This document shows positions 1-8,698 of a DNA stretch of 64,000 nt, piece by piece. Where the stretch lies: contig NZ_DATJCH010000013.1 in assembly GCF_035514885.1 (NCBI RefSeq), positions 39,480-103,479 of the forward strand, given 5' to 3'. Origin of the DNA: Albibacterium sp035514885. GTDB lineage: Bacteria > Bacteroidota > Bacteroidia > Sphingobacteriales > Sphingobacteriaceae. Position numbers and translations under genes: made by a program. The stretch's first letter is position 1. Every line of letters starts with the position of its first letter. Under the pieces are notes generated by a model that did no database searches, was not told the DNA's origin, and saw nothing but the letters and a program-made list of their open reading frames with translations.

Positions 1-104
1 TAACTCCCTTAGGAAAATCCTTCCTAAGAAATATCTGCATGCCATTTGACCAGCGGCTACGAGCCAAACAACCAGGTACGAACATCTTCAGTAACGCTAT
101 TTAA
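1..104 (+). CDS. hemN: HemN C-terminus (partial): oxygen-independent coproporphyrinogen III dehydrogenase
   Basis: The frame starting at base 3 is open from the window edge and stops at 102-104. It encodes 33 residues ending in FSNAI. The residues RNICMPFD, a basic stretch and a final FS-x-x-I match the C-terminal tail of HemN as I know it (RNICMxFD...FSxxI in E. coli). HemN is the radical-SAM enzyme that makes protoporphyrinogen precursors without oxygen. The stop lies 3 nt before ccoI, and HemN is a common neighbour of cbb3 oxidase genes in Bacteroidota because both serve low-oxygen heme metabolism. The radical-SAM domain lies outside the window, so the call rests on a short tail plus context. 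Confidence 0.75.
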   Translation, partial: TPLGKSFLRNICMPFDQRLRAKQPGTNIFSNAI

Positions 105-107
105 GAA

Positions 108-2501
108 ATGCAGAACAAAGCAATCAACGAAAAAATTTATTGTTTCCATTGTGGAGATCCCGTTTATTCTGATCTATTTCAAGAAGACAGTCATGAATTT
201 TGCTGCTTAGGCTGCCAAAGTGTTTACTCCATCTTAAGTACCAATAATTTAAAGAATTATTATAAATACAATGATCACCCTGGTAAAGCTCAAGATAAAA
301 AAGCAGAGCATCTTGAATACCTGAATGAGCCTAAAATAGCTCAAAAACTTATTGACTTTCAAGACAATGAATACACACATATAACTTTATACATTCCTGC
401 CATTCATTGCAGCTCATGTATCTGGTTATTAGAAAATCTTTATAAATTAAATACCTCCATCGTACAATCCAGAATTGATTTTACCAAGAAACAGGCAGCA
501 ATCAAATTCAAACATTCAGAGATAAGCCTAAAAAAACTAATTGAATTATTAATAGCCATCGGTTATGAACCAATAATTACCTTACAAGATGTTGTAAAAA
601 AGCAGAAAACGGTCAATCAAAACTCATTAGTTAGAAAAATCGCAGTAGCGGGATTCTGTTTTGGGAATGTCATGCTGTTCAGTTTACCTGAATATTTTGG
701 ATTCGGAGCAATCGACAAAGAGTACGCTACGTTGTTCAATTGGCTGAACTTAAGTTTCGCAATACCGGTATTATTATATAGTGCAAGAGATTATTTTATA
801 TCAGCCTACAACAGTTTAAAATTAAAACAAGTCAACCTAGATGTACCCCTTGCACTCGGGATCTTCATCTTATTTTTCAGATCAGCAGTTGAAATAATAG
901 CTCAAAGCGGACCTGGGTTCTCCGACACCCTATGCGGATTGGTATTCTTTATATTAATCGGAAAATGGATACAGAACCGTACCTTCTATCACCTATCATT
1001 TGAAAGAGATTATCGATCCTATTTTCCTGTTGCTGTCACCTCAATTCAAAACAAACAAAAACAGCCTAAAGCCATCGCTGATCTCGAAGTCGGGGAAAGA
1101 ATACTCATCAGAAATAATGAAATTATCCCTGCAGACGCAATCCTCCTTAAAGGAAAGGCTGCAATAGATTTTAGCTTCGTTACCGGAGAATCAAACCCGG
1201 TAAAAAAAACATTGGGAGAAATCATCTATGCCGGCGGCCGCCAGTTGGGTGAAGCCATTGAATTGGAAATAGTTAAATCCGTCTCACAAAGCTATCTTAC
1301 CAACTTATGGAATAACGAAAACTACAAACAGTACAATCGCAAATTTCAAACATTCAGCAATAGTATTAGTAAATACTTCACAATAATATTACTCGCTATC
1401 GCAACATCAGCTGCTATCTTCTGGCTTTTTAATAGCAATACAGATAAGGCATGGGCAGCATTTACAGCAGTTTTAATCATAGCATGTCCTTGTGCATTGG
1501 CACTTAGCTCACCGTTCACACTTTCTGCAGCTCTTAGTATTTTTGATAAGAATTGTTTCTTCATTAAAAATACAGGAGCAATAGAACAGTTAGCAAAAAT
1601 AAATTCTCTCGTTTTTGATAAAACAGGTACCATAACTTCTCCGAAATCACAACATATACAATTTGCAGGTCACCTAAAAGAATCAGAACTACGAGCAGTC
1701 GCATCTGTTTGCAGAAATTCCAGCCATCCACTAAGTATCCAAATTGTCAATTGGCTTAAAATTGACACCCTCGAAAGCATACAAGACTATCAGGAAATCG
1801 CCGGAAAGGGAATACAAGCAAATGTTAATGGGAATTCTATAAAAATAGGCAGTGCTAATTTTACAAAAGCTAAAACCGAAGCAGACGCAGGAAGCAGCGT
1901 CTATATAGCAATAGACAATGAAATAAAAGGTTATTTTTCTATTCTCCAACCTTGGAGAGAGGATTTAAGCACGCTCATCTCAGATCTTGCAACTACCTAT
2001 GACTTGCACCTGATCTCCGGCGATCAAGACAAGGATAGAGAAGTACTGCAAGAGGTTTTTCCAGCAAACAACATGCACTTCAATCAATTGCCGCAAGAAA
2101 AACTTAGCTACATACAAAACATGCAATCATCCGATAAAATGGTTTGCATGATTGGGGACGGATTAAACGATGCCGGTGCTTTAAAACAAGCTGATTTTGG
2201 AATCGCAATAAGTGATGATATCAATAGCTTTTCACCCGGATGTGACGCAATACTGGAAGGAAGTTCGTTAAACAAGCTGCCCCAATTTCTGACATTCGCT
2301 CAGGATGCCATGAAAGTAATCTATTTTAGTTTCATTATTTCACTCTCCTATAATGTAATCGGATTATTCTTCGCAATACAAGGCACCATGTCGCCTCTAT
2401 TTGCAGCTATTTTAATGCCTCTCAGCACCATTACCATTATATCGTTTACCAGCATTACTACACATATCTACGCTAGAAAAAATAAATTAAAAAGCAGTTA
2501 A
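108..2501 (+). CDS. ccoI: CcoI, copper-transporting P1B-type ATPase for cbb3 oxidase assembly
   Basis: This heavy-metal P-type ATPase exports Cu(I) across the inner membrane for the CuB site of cbb3 oxidase. The N-terminus has a Cys-rich metal-binding module (C12-F-H-C15, then FCCLGC), typical of FixI/CcoI rather than plain CopA. A heavy-metal-associated domain follows with C101-S-S-C104. The membrane CPC motif is C460-P-C462, the phosphorylated aspartate is D504 in DKTGTIT, and the hinge GDGLND is at residues 683-688. The length of 797 aa is normal for CcoI. It starts 3 nt after the hemN stop and ends 1 nt before ccoS, so it is read in one operon with assembly factors. No part of the family core appears to be missing. 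Confidence 0.95.
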   Translation: MQNKAINEKIYCFHCGDPVYSDLFQEDSHEFCCLGCQSVYSILSTNNLKNYYKYNDHPGKAQDKKAEHLEYLNEPKIAQKLIDFQDNEYTHITLYIPAIHCSSCIWLLENLYKLNTSIVQSRIDFTKKQAAIKFKHSEISLKKLIELLIAIGYEPIITLQDVVKKQKTVNQNSLVRKIAVAGFCFGNVMLFSLPEYFGFGAIDKEYATLFNWLNLSFAIPVLLYSARDYFISAYNSLKLKQVNLDVPLALGIFILFFRSAVEIIAQSGPGFSDTLCGLVFFILIGKWIQNRTFYHLSFERDYRSYFPVAVTSIQNKQKQPKAIADLEVGERILIRNNEIIPADAILLKGKAAIDFSFVTGESNPVKKTLGEIIYAGGRQLGEAIELEIVKSVSQSYLTNLWNNENYKQYNRKFQTFSNSISKYFTIILLAIATSAAIFWLFNSNTDKAWAAFTAVLIIACPCALALSSPFTLSAALSIFDKNCFFIKNTGAIEQLAKINSLVFDKTGTITSPKSQHIQFAGHLKESELRAVASVCRNSSHPLSIQIVNWLKIDTLESIQDYQEIAGKGIQANVNGNSIKIGSANFTKAKTEADAGSSVYIAIDNEIKGYFSILQPWREDLSTLISDLATTYDLHLISGDQDKDREVLQEVFPANNMHFNQLPQEKLSYIQNMQSSDKMVCMIGDGLNDAGALKQADFGIAISDDINSFSPGCDAILEGSSLNKLPQFLTFAQDAMKVIYFSFIISLSYNVIGLFFAIQGTMSPLFAAILMPLSTITIISFTSITTHIYARKNKLKSS

Positions 2502-2502
2502 T

Positions 2503-2688
2503 ATGGAAATGATCTACTTTCTCATCGGTTGCAGTGTCTTTATCGCATTAGTTTTCTTAGGTGCGTTCATCTGGGCTAATAAAACCGGACAACACGATGA
2601 CACTCACACACCTGCCATCAGAATCCTGTTTGATGACGAAGAACCAAAATCATCTGACACAGAATCTTCTACACAGTTAAATGATTAA
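2503..2688 (+). CDS. ccoS: CcoS, cbb3 oxidase assembly protein
   Basis: This 61-residue protein has a single N-terminal membrane helix (about residues 4-25, MIYFLIGCSVFIALVFLGAF) and then a short acidic cytoplasmic tail. The pattern of a helix, W/N/K and a D/E-rich DDEE segment is that of CcoS (FixS), which is needed to insert heme and copper into CcoN. It starts 1 nt after the ccoI stop. This is the usual ccoI-ccoS order. Family members are 45-70 aa, so the length is complete. Confidence 0.9.
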   Translation: MEMIYFLIGCSVFIALVFLGAFIWANKTGQHDDTHTPAIRILFDDEEPKSSDTESSTQLND

Positions 2689-2689
2689 T

Positions 2690-2707
2690 AAGTGATATCA
2701 ATCACTT
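2690..2707. promoter_or_regulatory. Crp/Fnr-family-like operator upstream of ccoNO
   Basis: This is a perfect 7+4+7 palindrome, AAGTGAT-ATCA-ATCACTT. Its core GTGAT-N4-ATCAC sits between the Fnr (TTGAT-N4-ATCAA) and Crp (TGTGA-N6-TCACA) consensus sites. It begins 2 nt after the ccoS stop and 90 bp before the ccoNO start. Its centre lies about 64 bp before the start point implied by the promoter-like element at 2729-2757, a common activator position. Control of cbb3 genes by Fnr-type regulators is established in other bacteria. Binding here is inferred. Confidence 0.55.
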
Positions 2708-2728
2708 TTATACTCAATTATCATCACA

Positions 2729-2757
2729 TTGTCATTTAACTAATAGCAATATTTTTA
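2729..2757 (+). promoter_or_regulatory. Putative ccoNO promoter
   Basis: TTG at 2729-2731, an 18-nt spacer, and TATTTTTA at 2750-2757 resemble the Bacteroidota -33 TTG / -7 TAnnTTTG promoter with one mismatch. The expected transcript would start about 35 nt before the ccoNO ATG. Confidence 0.4.
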
Positions 2758-2796
2758 CCGAATCATTAATCATCCGAAAACTATTAATTGAAAATT

Positions 2797-4914
2797 ATGC
2801 AGATCGAAAAATTCTCCTACGACAACAAGATTGTAAGAAATTTTGGCATAGCCACTCTTGTCTGGGGTATCACAGGTATGACTGTCGGCTTATTGGCTGC
2901 CATACAGCTATTCTGGCCATTTATGAATTTTGAAACCCAGTATACAACCTTTGGCAGAATCAGGCCAATACATACCAATGGGGTCATTTTTGCCTTTGTA
3001 GGAAATGCAATCTTCATGAGTGTGTACTATTCTATGCAGCGTCTTTTAAAGGCAAGGATGTATAGTGACTTTCTAAGTAAGGTTCATTTTTGGGGATGGC
3101 AGTCAATCATTGTAGCCTCCATAATAACTTTGGCAATGGGGTTCACCTCCTCGCATGAATATGCAGAAATGGAGTGGCCAATTGATATTGCAGTAGTAGT
3201 CGTATGGGTAATTTTTGGAATTAATATGTTTGGAACCATCATCAAACGAAGAGAACGACATATGTATGTTGCAATCTGGTTCTACATTGCAACTTTTGTT
3301 ACGGTGGCGGTTCTTTACATTGTCAACTCAGTTCAATTACCGGTTAGTGGATGGAAAAGTTATTACATATATGCCGGAGTTCAAGATGCATTAGTACAAT
3401 GGTGGTACGGTCATAATGCAGTAGCATTTTTCCTCACAACTCCTTTCTTGGGAATGATGTACTATTTCTTACCAAAGATGGCTAACCGTCCAATATACTC
3501 TTATAAACTGAGTATCTTGCACTTCTGGTCCTTAATATTTATTTATATCTGGGCAGGCCCACACCATTTACTTTATACAGCTTTACCCGAATGGGTTCAA
3601 AATTTAGGTGTTGTATTTTCAATCATGCTGATTGCACCTAGCTGGGGAGGAATGATTAACGGATTATTGACTTTAAGAGGAGCTTGGGATAAGGTTAGAT
3701 CCGAACCCATGCTAAAGTTCATGGTAGTAGCGCTAACTTGCTATGGAATGGCAACCTTCGAAGGTCCAATGCTTTCTCTTAAACAGGTAAATGCCATTGC
3801 CCACTTTACAGACTGGATTGTAGCCCACGTACACGTTGGAGCTTTAGGATGGAATGGCTTTATGGTTTTCGGTATCCTATATTGGTTAATACCAAGAATC
3901 TACAATACTACACTCTACTCTAAAAAACTATCATCAATTCACTTTTGGTTAGGAACTTTAGGAATCCTGTTTTATGCCATACCTCTCTATTGGGCGGCTG
4001 TTGTACAAGGTTTAATGTGGAAAGAATTCACACCTGAGGGAACCTTAAAATATGGTAACTTCCTAACTACTGTATTGCAAATCCTTCCAATGTATATGAT
4101 GCGTGCCGTTGGCGGTGCCTTATATTTGAGCGGTGTTATCATGATGGCATTTAACCTTGTTAAGACCATGAAACAAGGTCAACTGGTGGCTAATGAATAT
4201 GCTGAGGCGATGCCTTTAGAACCAACCATTGTTAAAGAAAAGGGAGTACACCGTCGTTTAGAGCGCAAACCGGTATTATTTATGGTTTTAGCACTTATTG
4301 CCATACTCATTGGCGGAATGGTAGAGATGATGCCAACTTTTATGATATCCTCCAACGTACCAACCATAGCAAGCGTTAAGCCTTATACTCCCCTTGAAAT
4401 TCAAGGACGAGACATTTATATACGCGAAGGCTGTATGGGATGTCACACTCAAATGATCCGGCCATTCCGCTCAGAAACAGCTCGCTATGGAGAATACAGC
4501 AAAGCTGGAGAATATGTTTATGATTATACTTACCTGTGGGGATCGAAAAGAACTGGACCTGATTTGCATCGTATAGGACAAAAGTATCCAAACAAGTGGC
4601 ATTATGACCATATGCTGGATCCGACAATTACTTCTCCAGGAAGCATTATGCCAGCTTATCCATGGTTACTTACACAAGACCTTGACTATGCCTCCACTCC
4701 GGGAAAAATCAGGGCATTAACCATACTTGGAGTTCCCTATACAACCGATTATGCAGATAAATCTATTGAAGATGCACGCAGACAAGCTGAACTGATTGTA
4801 AAAGATTTAGAAGCCAACCAGGTTAAAACTGATAGCGATAAAGAAATAATTGCGCTAATTGCCTATCTGCAACGCTTAGGAACTGATATAAAAGTAAACG
4901 CAGATACGAAATAA
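2797..4914 (+). CDS. ccoNO: Fused cbb3 oxidase subunits I and II (CcoN-CcoO)
   Basis: This is the catalytic core of the high-affinity cbb3 terminal oxidase, fused into one 705-residue chain. The N-terminal ~490 residues are CcoN: heme and CuB ligand segments RPIHTNG, WWYGHNAVAFFLTT, GPHHLLY and VAHVHVGALGWNG are all present among many membrane helices. The C-terminal ~200 residues are CcoO, with a helix near residues 485-505 followed by the heme-c motif C546-M-G-C-H and the CcoO signature TQMIRPFR. I chose the ATG at 2797. An upstream in-frame TTG at 2788 adds three residues but has less support. In proteobacteria the two subunits are separate. The fusion is a known Bacteroidota arrangement. 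The ccoQ and ccoP genes follow directly. Confidence 0.95.
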   Translation: MQIEKFSYDNKIVRNFGIATLVWGITGMTVGLLAAIQLFWPFMNFETQYTTFGRIRPIHTNGVIFAFVGNAIFMSVYYSMQRLLKARMYSDFLSKVHFWGWQSIIVASIITLAMGFTSSHEYAEMEWPIDIAVVVVWVIFGINMFGTIIKRRERHMYVAIWFYIATFVTVAVLYIVNSVQLPVSGWKSYYIYAGVQDALVQWWYGHNAVAFFLTTPFLGMMYYFLPKMANRPIYSYKLSILHFWSLIFIYIWAGPHHLLYTALPEWVQNLGVVFSIMLIAPSWGGMINGLLTLRGAWDKVRSEPMLKFMVVALTCYGMATFEGPMLSLKQVNAIAHFTDWIVAHVHVGALGWNGFMVFGILYWLIPRIYNTTLYSKKLSSIHFWLGTLGILFYAIPLYWAAVVQGLMWKEFTPEGTLKYGNFLTTVLQILPMYMMRAVGGALYLSGVIMMAFNLVKTMKQGQLVANEYAEAMPLEPTIVKEKGVHRRLERKPVLFMVLALIAILIGGMVEMMPTFMISSNVPTIASVKPYTPLEIQGRDIYIREGCMGCHTQMIRPFRSETARYGEYSKAGEYVYDYTYLWGSKRTGPDLHRIGQKYPNKWHYDHMLDPTITSPGSIMPAYPWLLTQDLDYASTPGKIRALTILGVPYTTDYADKSIEDARRQAELIVKDLEANQVKTDSDKEIIALIAYLQRLGTDIKVNADTK

Positions 4915-4946
4915 CAGAAACGATCGATAAGAAATAATAAAGAATT

Positions 4947-5138
4947 ATGTTTAAACAAATCACAAACCTAAACGGTGACGAACGATATCTAATATTCTCA
5001 TTATTAATGTTTTTAGCCTTTTTCATTATAGTAGCAATCATGTTGTTCCGAATGAAAAAAGATTATGCAGAGCAAATGAGCCAGATGCCTTTAGAAGAGG
5101 ATAGCGAAATAAACAAAATAGATACTGAAAATCTCTAA
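4947..5138 (+). CDS. ccoQ: CcoQ-like small cbb3 oxidase subunit
   Basis: This 63-residue protein has one membrane helix (about residues 15-35, IFSLLMFLAFFIIVAIMLF) followed by a basic, then acidic tail. It lies between ccoNO and ccoP, where CcoQ/FixQ is found, and its length and layout fit that family, which helps stabilise the oxidase. Sequence conservation in CcoQ is low, so the identity rests mainly on position, with only 3 nt separating it from ccoP. Confidence 0.75.
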   Translation: MFKQITNLNGDERYLIFSLLMFLAFFIIVAIMLFRMKKDYAEQMSQMPLEEDSEINKIDTENL

Positions 5139-5141
5139 AAT

Positions 5142-6020
5142 ATGGAAACAGTTATAACAGATCCGGCAACAGCTGAAAGCGCGACAAGCTTTGGCCTTGA
5201 GAATATTCCTTCTACCTATTTAATCATTGTAACAATTGTTCTTTTTATCACCTTATTAATTGCGGCAATCGTTATTTTAAAGGCATTAAAAACCATTATA
5301 AAAGTAACAATGCCAGATCTAGAACAGGAAGAAAAAGCATTGATAACCCCCAATACTAACAAGAAGGTACAACGTAAAGAAAGATGGAATAAAATCTGGG
5401 GTTTAAATCCACTAGATAAAGAAGAAGAGATCATGATAGATCATGAATATGATGGTATCCGTGAACTTGACAATCCCATCCCAATGTGGTTCAATGCATT
5501 GTTCTACTCTTCAATTGTTTTTGCAATCGGATACCTGTTAGTATATCACGTATTTGGCTGGGGAATGACACAGGACGAAGAGTACCAGGCAGCGATGCAG
5601 GCAGGTGAAAAGCAGCGAATAGAATTTCTGGAAAGCTCCGGCAGTAACATAGATGAAAATTCAGTCACATTGAATTTAAGCCCTGAGTTTGTGGCTGCGG
5701 GACAAGAAATATTCTTACAGAACTGCGGAATGTGCCATGGAAACCAAGGAGAAGGATTAATAGGGCCTAATCTTGCTGACGAATATTGGCTGCACGGCGG
5801 TGAAGTTGGAGAAATATTCAGAACAGTCAAGTATGGAGTTCCTGAAAAAGGAATGGTGCCTTGGGAAGCTAACCTGACTCCGGTACAAATTGCTCAGGTT
5901 TCAAACTTTATCCTATCCCTTGCAGGGACCAACCCGCCTAATCCAAAAGATCCGGAGGGAGATAAGAAAGAAACCACCGCTACAGAAGAGCCAACAAATA
6001 CTGAAGAGGTTAAAATCTAA
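5142..6020 (+). CDS. ccoP: CcoP, cbb3 oxidase subunit III, with a single heme c
   Basis: This is the membrane-anchored cytochrome c that feeds electrons to CcoNO. Two hydrophobic segments lie near residues 25-48 and 118-140; between them is the CcoP N-terminal signature with HEYDGIRELDNPIPMWF. The periplasmic domain has one heme site, C195-G-M-C198-H199, and an axial Met candidate in EKGMVPW. The tail is rich in E, T and K. Proteobacterial CcoP has two CxxCH motifs and I find only one here, so this is a mono-heme form. The length of 292 aa fits that. The gene sits 3 nt after ccoQ and 6 nt before ccoG, in one operon. Confidence 0.93.
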   Translation: METVITDPATAESATSFGLENIPSTYLIIVTIVLFITLLIAAIVILKALKTIIKVTMPDLEQEEKALITPNTNKKVQRKERWNKIWGLNPLDKEEEIMIDHEYDGIRELDNPIPMWFNALFYSSIVFAIGYLLVYHVFGWGMTQDEEYQAAMQAGEKQRIEFLESSGSNIDENSVTLNLSPEFVAAGQEIFLQNCGMCHGNQGEGLIGPNLADEYWLHGGEVGEIFRTVKYGVPEKGMVPWEANLTPVQIAQVSNFILSLAGTNPPNPKDPEGDKKETTATEEPTNTEEVKI

Positions 6021-6026
6021 ATAAAA

Positions 6027-7406
6027 ATGGCAACAACAGAATACAAACCAACCATATCAGCAAAAATACCAAGGCCTATTTATGCAAAGAAGCCACATGG
6101 AAAACTTTTAAAATATCGACACTGGTTTGGTTATTCTTTGTTAGCTATTTTTATAGCAATGCCTTTCATTAAAGTAAACGGAGAACAATTTCTTCTCTTT
6201 AATATCCTAGATAGAAAGTTCGTCATTTTTGGCACCGTATTCTGGCCGCAAGACATGCATATATTCGTCTTCGGAATGCTTGTCTTTATGGTCTTTATTG
6301 TCTTATTTACAGTGGTCTATGGACGGGTATGGTGTGGATGGGCATGCCCGCAGACCATTTTCATGGAACTGATTTTCAGAAAGATTGAGTACTGGATTGA
6401 AGGGGATGCAAACCAGCAGCGTAAACTAAACAACGGGCCTAATACAAGCAATAAAATAGCTAAGAAGACATTAAAGCACTTCATTTTCCTGTCCATCTCA
6501 TTTCTGATTTCAAACCTTTTTCTATCCTATGTAATTGGAGTCGACCAGCTCTATAAAATTATAACTGATCCGGTAACACAGCATTTAGGAGGATTGGTTT
6601 CTATAATCATTTTTACCTTGATGTTTTATGGTGTATTTGCATACGTCAGAGAAATAGTTTGCACAACAATATGCCCATACGGCCGCTTACAAGGAGTATT
6701 GTTGGATGATCAAAGCTTAGTAGTTGCTTATAATTACCAACGTGGTGAACCTCGCAGCCATATTAAAAAGAAAGAAGAACAGCCTGTCGAAACAGGCGAC
6801 TGCATTGATTGCAACCTATGCGTGCAGGTTTGTCCAACTGGTATTGATATCCGTGATGGCTTACAGCTAGAATGTGTAAACTGTACTGCTTGTATTGATG
6901 CCTGCGACGATGTTATGGAAAAGATAAACAGGCCTCCAAAGTTAATTGGGTTCTATTCTTCTAAGCAGATTGAAGAGAATACCAACGAAAAGAATAACGC
7001 CCGTATCCTTGCTTATTCAATTGTATTAGCTTTACTTTTAGTCGTTTTTGGCTGGCTTATCTTTTCAAGAACTACGGTAGGCGGAACTCTTTTACGGGCT
7101 AAAGGCACAAGCTATCAGATGAATGCAGATGGCACGGTAAGTAATCTCTATAATTTAGAACTTATCAATAAATCAGGCAATGAGCTTCCTTTTAAACTTG
7201 AATCACTCGATAAAAACTTCAAAATTAAACTCGTAAACTCGCGAGAGGTTCTTGCTAAAGACGAGACAGCACAGTTTAGCTTCTTTCTGATTGCCGATTC
7301 AAAGAATATTAAAGACTATAAAACGAACCTTAAAATTATCGTAGTTTCTGAAGAGAAAACATTAGAAACCTTAAAAACTACATTTATATCACCACCAACA
7401 GATTAA
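6027..7406 (+). CDS. ccoG: CcoG, cytochrome c oxidase accessory protein with ferredoxin domain
   Basis: CcoG (FixG/RdxA) is a membrane iron-sulfur protein; in studied bacteria it reduces Cu(II) for the copper delivered to cbb3 oxidase. Membrane helices are visible near residues 30-50, 75-100, 150-170, 190-210 and 330-350. The conserved CGWACPQ and CTTICPYGRLQG motifs are followed by two 4Fe-4S cluster motifs, CIDCNLCVQVCP and CVNCTACIDAC. The C-terminal ~110 residues form the Ig-like FixG domain. The length of 459 aa is typical. It lies 1 nt before ccoH, and all expected cysteines are present. Confidence 0.95.
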   Translation: MATTEYKPTISAKIPRPIYAKKPHGKLLKYRHWFGYSLLAIFIAMPFIKVNGEQFLLFNILDRKFVIFGTVFWPQDMHIFVFGMLVFMVFIVLFTVVYGRVWCGWACPQTIFMELIFRKIEYWIEGDANQQRKLNNGPNTSNKIAKKTLKHFIFLSISFLISNLFLSYVIGVDQLYKIITDPVTQHLGGLVSIIIFTLMFYGVFAYVREIVCTTICPYGRLQGVLLDDQSLVVAYNYQRGEPRSHIKKKEEQPVETGDCIDCNLCVQVCPTGIDIRDGLQLECVNCTACIDACDDVMEKINRPPKLIGFYSSKQIEENTNEKNNARILAYSIVLALLLVVFGWLIFSRTTVGGTLLRAKGTSYQMNADGTVSNLYNLELINKSGNELPFKLESLDKNFKIKLVNSREVLAKDETAQFSFFLIADSKNIKDYKTNLKIIVVSEEKTLETLKTTFISPPTD

Positions 7407-7407
7407 T

Positions 7408-7833
7408 ATGAACTGGGGAGTAAAAATTTTTATAACATTATTGATTTTTATGGTGGTAGCCGTAGGAACAGGAATCTATATGGTATCTCAAGATCACGAC
7501 ACATTGATTGAGGATAACTATTATGAAAAAGGAATAAATTACGATTCTACTTATAATCAGAAAACAAATGTGCGGGAATTAAAAGCAGAACCTTCAATCA
7601 ATGTAAAGGATAATTATTTGCAAATTACTTTCACTGAAAACGGAAACAATGGAATTCTTAATCTTCAGCGCACATCCGACTCATCTTTAGATCAACAAAT
7701 CCCGTTCACTATTGACAACAAGGTTTTAAAAATACCAACGGATAACATTTCAAATGGAGAATGGAAAATTCAAATAAATTGGGAACATGAAGACACTCCA
7801 TTCCTGTTTGAAAAAAATATATTTATACCATGA
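7408..7833 (+). CDS. ccoH: CcoH/FixH family protein
   Basis: This 141-residue protein has an N-terminal membrane helix (residues 2-24) followed by a periplasmic beta-rich domain. The segment DHDTLIEDNYYEKGINYD just after the helix is the FixH signature (D-Y-Y-x-K-G). CcoH interacts with CcoN and is required for cbb3 assembly in other bacteria. The gene begins 1 nt after ccoG and its stop overlaps the next start by 4 nt (ATGA), which indicates coupled translation. Confidence 0.9.
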   Translation: MNWGVKIFITLLIFMVVAVGTGIYMVSQDHDTLIEDNYYEKGINYDSTYNQKTNVRELKAEPSINVKDNYLQITFTENGNNGILNLQRTSDSSLDQQIPFTIDNKVLKIPTDNISNGEWKIQINWEHEDTPFLFEKNIFIP

Positions 7834-8528
7834 GTATCAACTATCTTGCATTCTTTATGGGTCTTCTTGGCAGCTTACATTGCGTTGCAATGTGCGGCCC
7901 GCTCTTACTTGCACTTCCTTCATCTGGAAAAAGTCATAGTCAGGTTATCATCAATCGCATCATCTATCAGATTGGAAGAATACTTACCTATTCTGCTTTG
8001 GGAATGCTTATCGGATTCATATCCATAGGAGCGGAATACAAAGGATGGCAACAAGGGTTGAGCATCGTTACCGGTGGCTTTCTGTTAACGGTCGGATTAT
8101 TTACTTTTTTCAGTAGACACTCAAACTATGCTAAACTAATTAAACTACAACAAAAACTTTTCGCACCCCTATTTAAAAAAATAGGTTACTGGCTCTATAA
8201 ACCTGGTGGTAATTTTATTGCAGGCATATTAAATGGTTTCTTACCATGTGGTATGGTTTACATAGCTTTAGCCACCGCACTAAATACAGGAACTACTTTA
8301 GGAGGAGGAAGGTTTATGATGTTATTCGGTTTAGGAACTTTACCCCTTATGCTCCTAACCGGCATTTCAGGCAATTACATCAAAAAGATCATCCCTTTTA
8401 AACTTTCTTCTTGGTTACCTACTCTATTTTTGATAATGGGAGTATGGTTTATATTGAGAGGCTCTAATCTGGATATCCCCTATCTCAGCCCCGTAATTTA
8501 TCCGGAAGGAATGATCGATTGCAATTAG
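7830..8528 (+). CDS. SafE/TauE- or DsbD-like membrane protein of the cbb3 cluster
   Basis: This 232-residue protein has about six membrane helices. Two Cys-containing motifs mark the DsbD_2/SafE-like family: GLLGSLHCVAMCGPLLLALP at the N-terminus and GFLPCGMVYIALA in the fourth helix. In Bacteroidota it is nearly always the last gene of the cbb3 operon, as here, with a 4-nt overlap with ccoH. The role is not firmly known; transport of metal or thiol-redox equivalents for oxidase maturation is a reasonable guess from the paired cysteines. Database labels such as sulfite exporter should not be taken literally. Confidence 0.8.
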   Translation: MSINYLAFFMGLLGSLHCVAMCGPLLLALPSSGKSHSQVIINRIIYQIGRILTYSALGMLIGFISIGAEYKGWQQGLSIVTGGFLLTVGLFTFFSRHSNYAKLIKLQQKLFAPLFKKIGYWLYKPGGNFIAGILNGFLPCGMVYIALATALNTGTTLGGGRFMMLFGLGTLPLMLLTGISGNYIKKIIPFKLSSWLPTLFLIMGVWFILRGSNLDIPYLSPVIYPEGMIDCN

Positions 8529-8646
8529 CCCGCTTTCCCAGAAAGAACAAGAGTATAATAACAGTCCCTATGATCATGCTCCTCATTACAACTGTCCTAA
8601 CCTAACCCGATCCCAGTATTAACATTGAGAAAAAACTCTCTAACTT

Positions 8647-8671
8647 AATTGTAATACGTATTGTTACAATT
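8647..8671. promoter_or_regulatory. Inverted-repeat operator of the Rrf2 regulator gene
   Basis: AATTGTAA (8647-8654), a 9-nt spacer, and TTACAATT (8664-8671) form a perfect 8-bp inverted repeat. It overlaps the -33 element of the promoter read into the Rrf2 gene. The same TGTAA-N9-TTACA layout recurs before the qorB-like gene (9125-9143), so autoregulation plus control of the neighbour is likely. Confidence 0.65.
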
Positions 8672-8690
8672 AAAATTAATAGTAACTTTG
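8661..8690 (+). promoter_or_regulatory. Promoter of the Rrf2 regulator gene
   Basis: TTG at 8661-8663, a 19-nt spacer, and TAACTTTG at 8683-8690 match the Bacteroidota -33/-7 consensus well. The ATG lies only 8 nt beyond the -7 box, so the mRNA is expected to be leaderless or nearly so. The -33 box lies inside the inverted repeat, as expected for repression. Confidence 0.6.
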
Positions 8691-8698
8691 TCTCTAAT

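Noticed and set aside
2788..2796. TTG start for ccoNO giving three more residues
   Set aside because: The ATG at 2797 is well placed and the extra residues are not part of the CcoN pattern.
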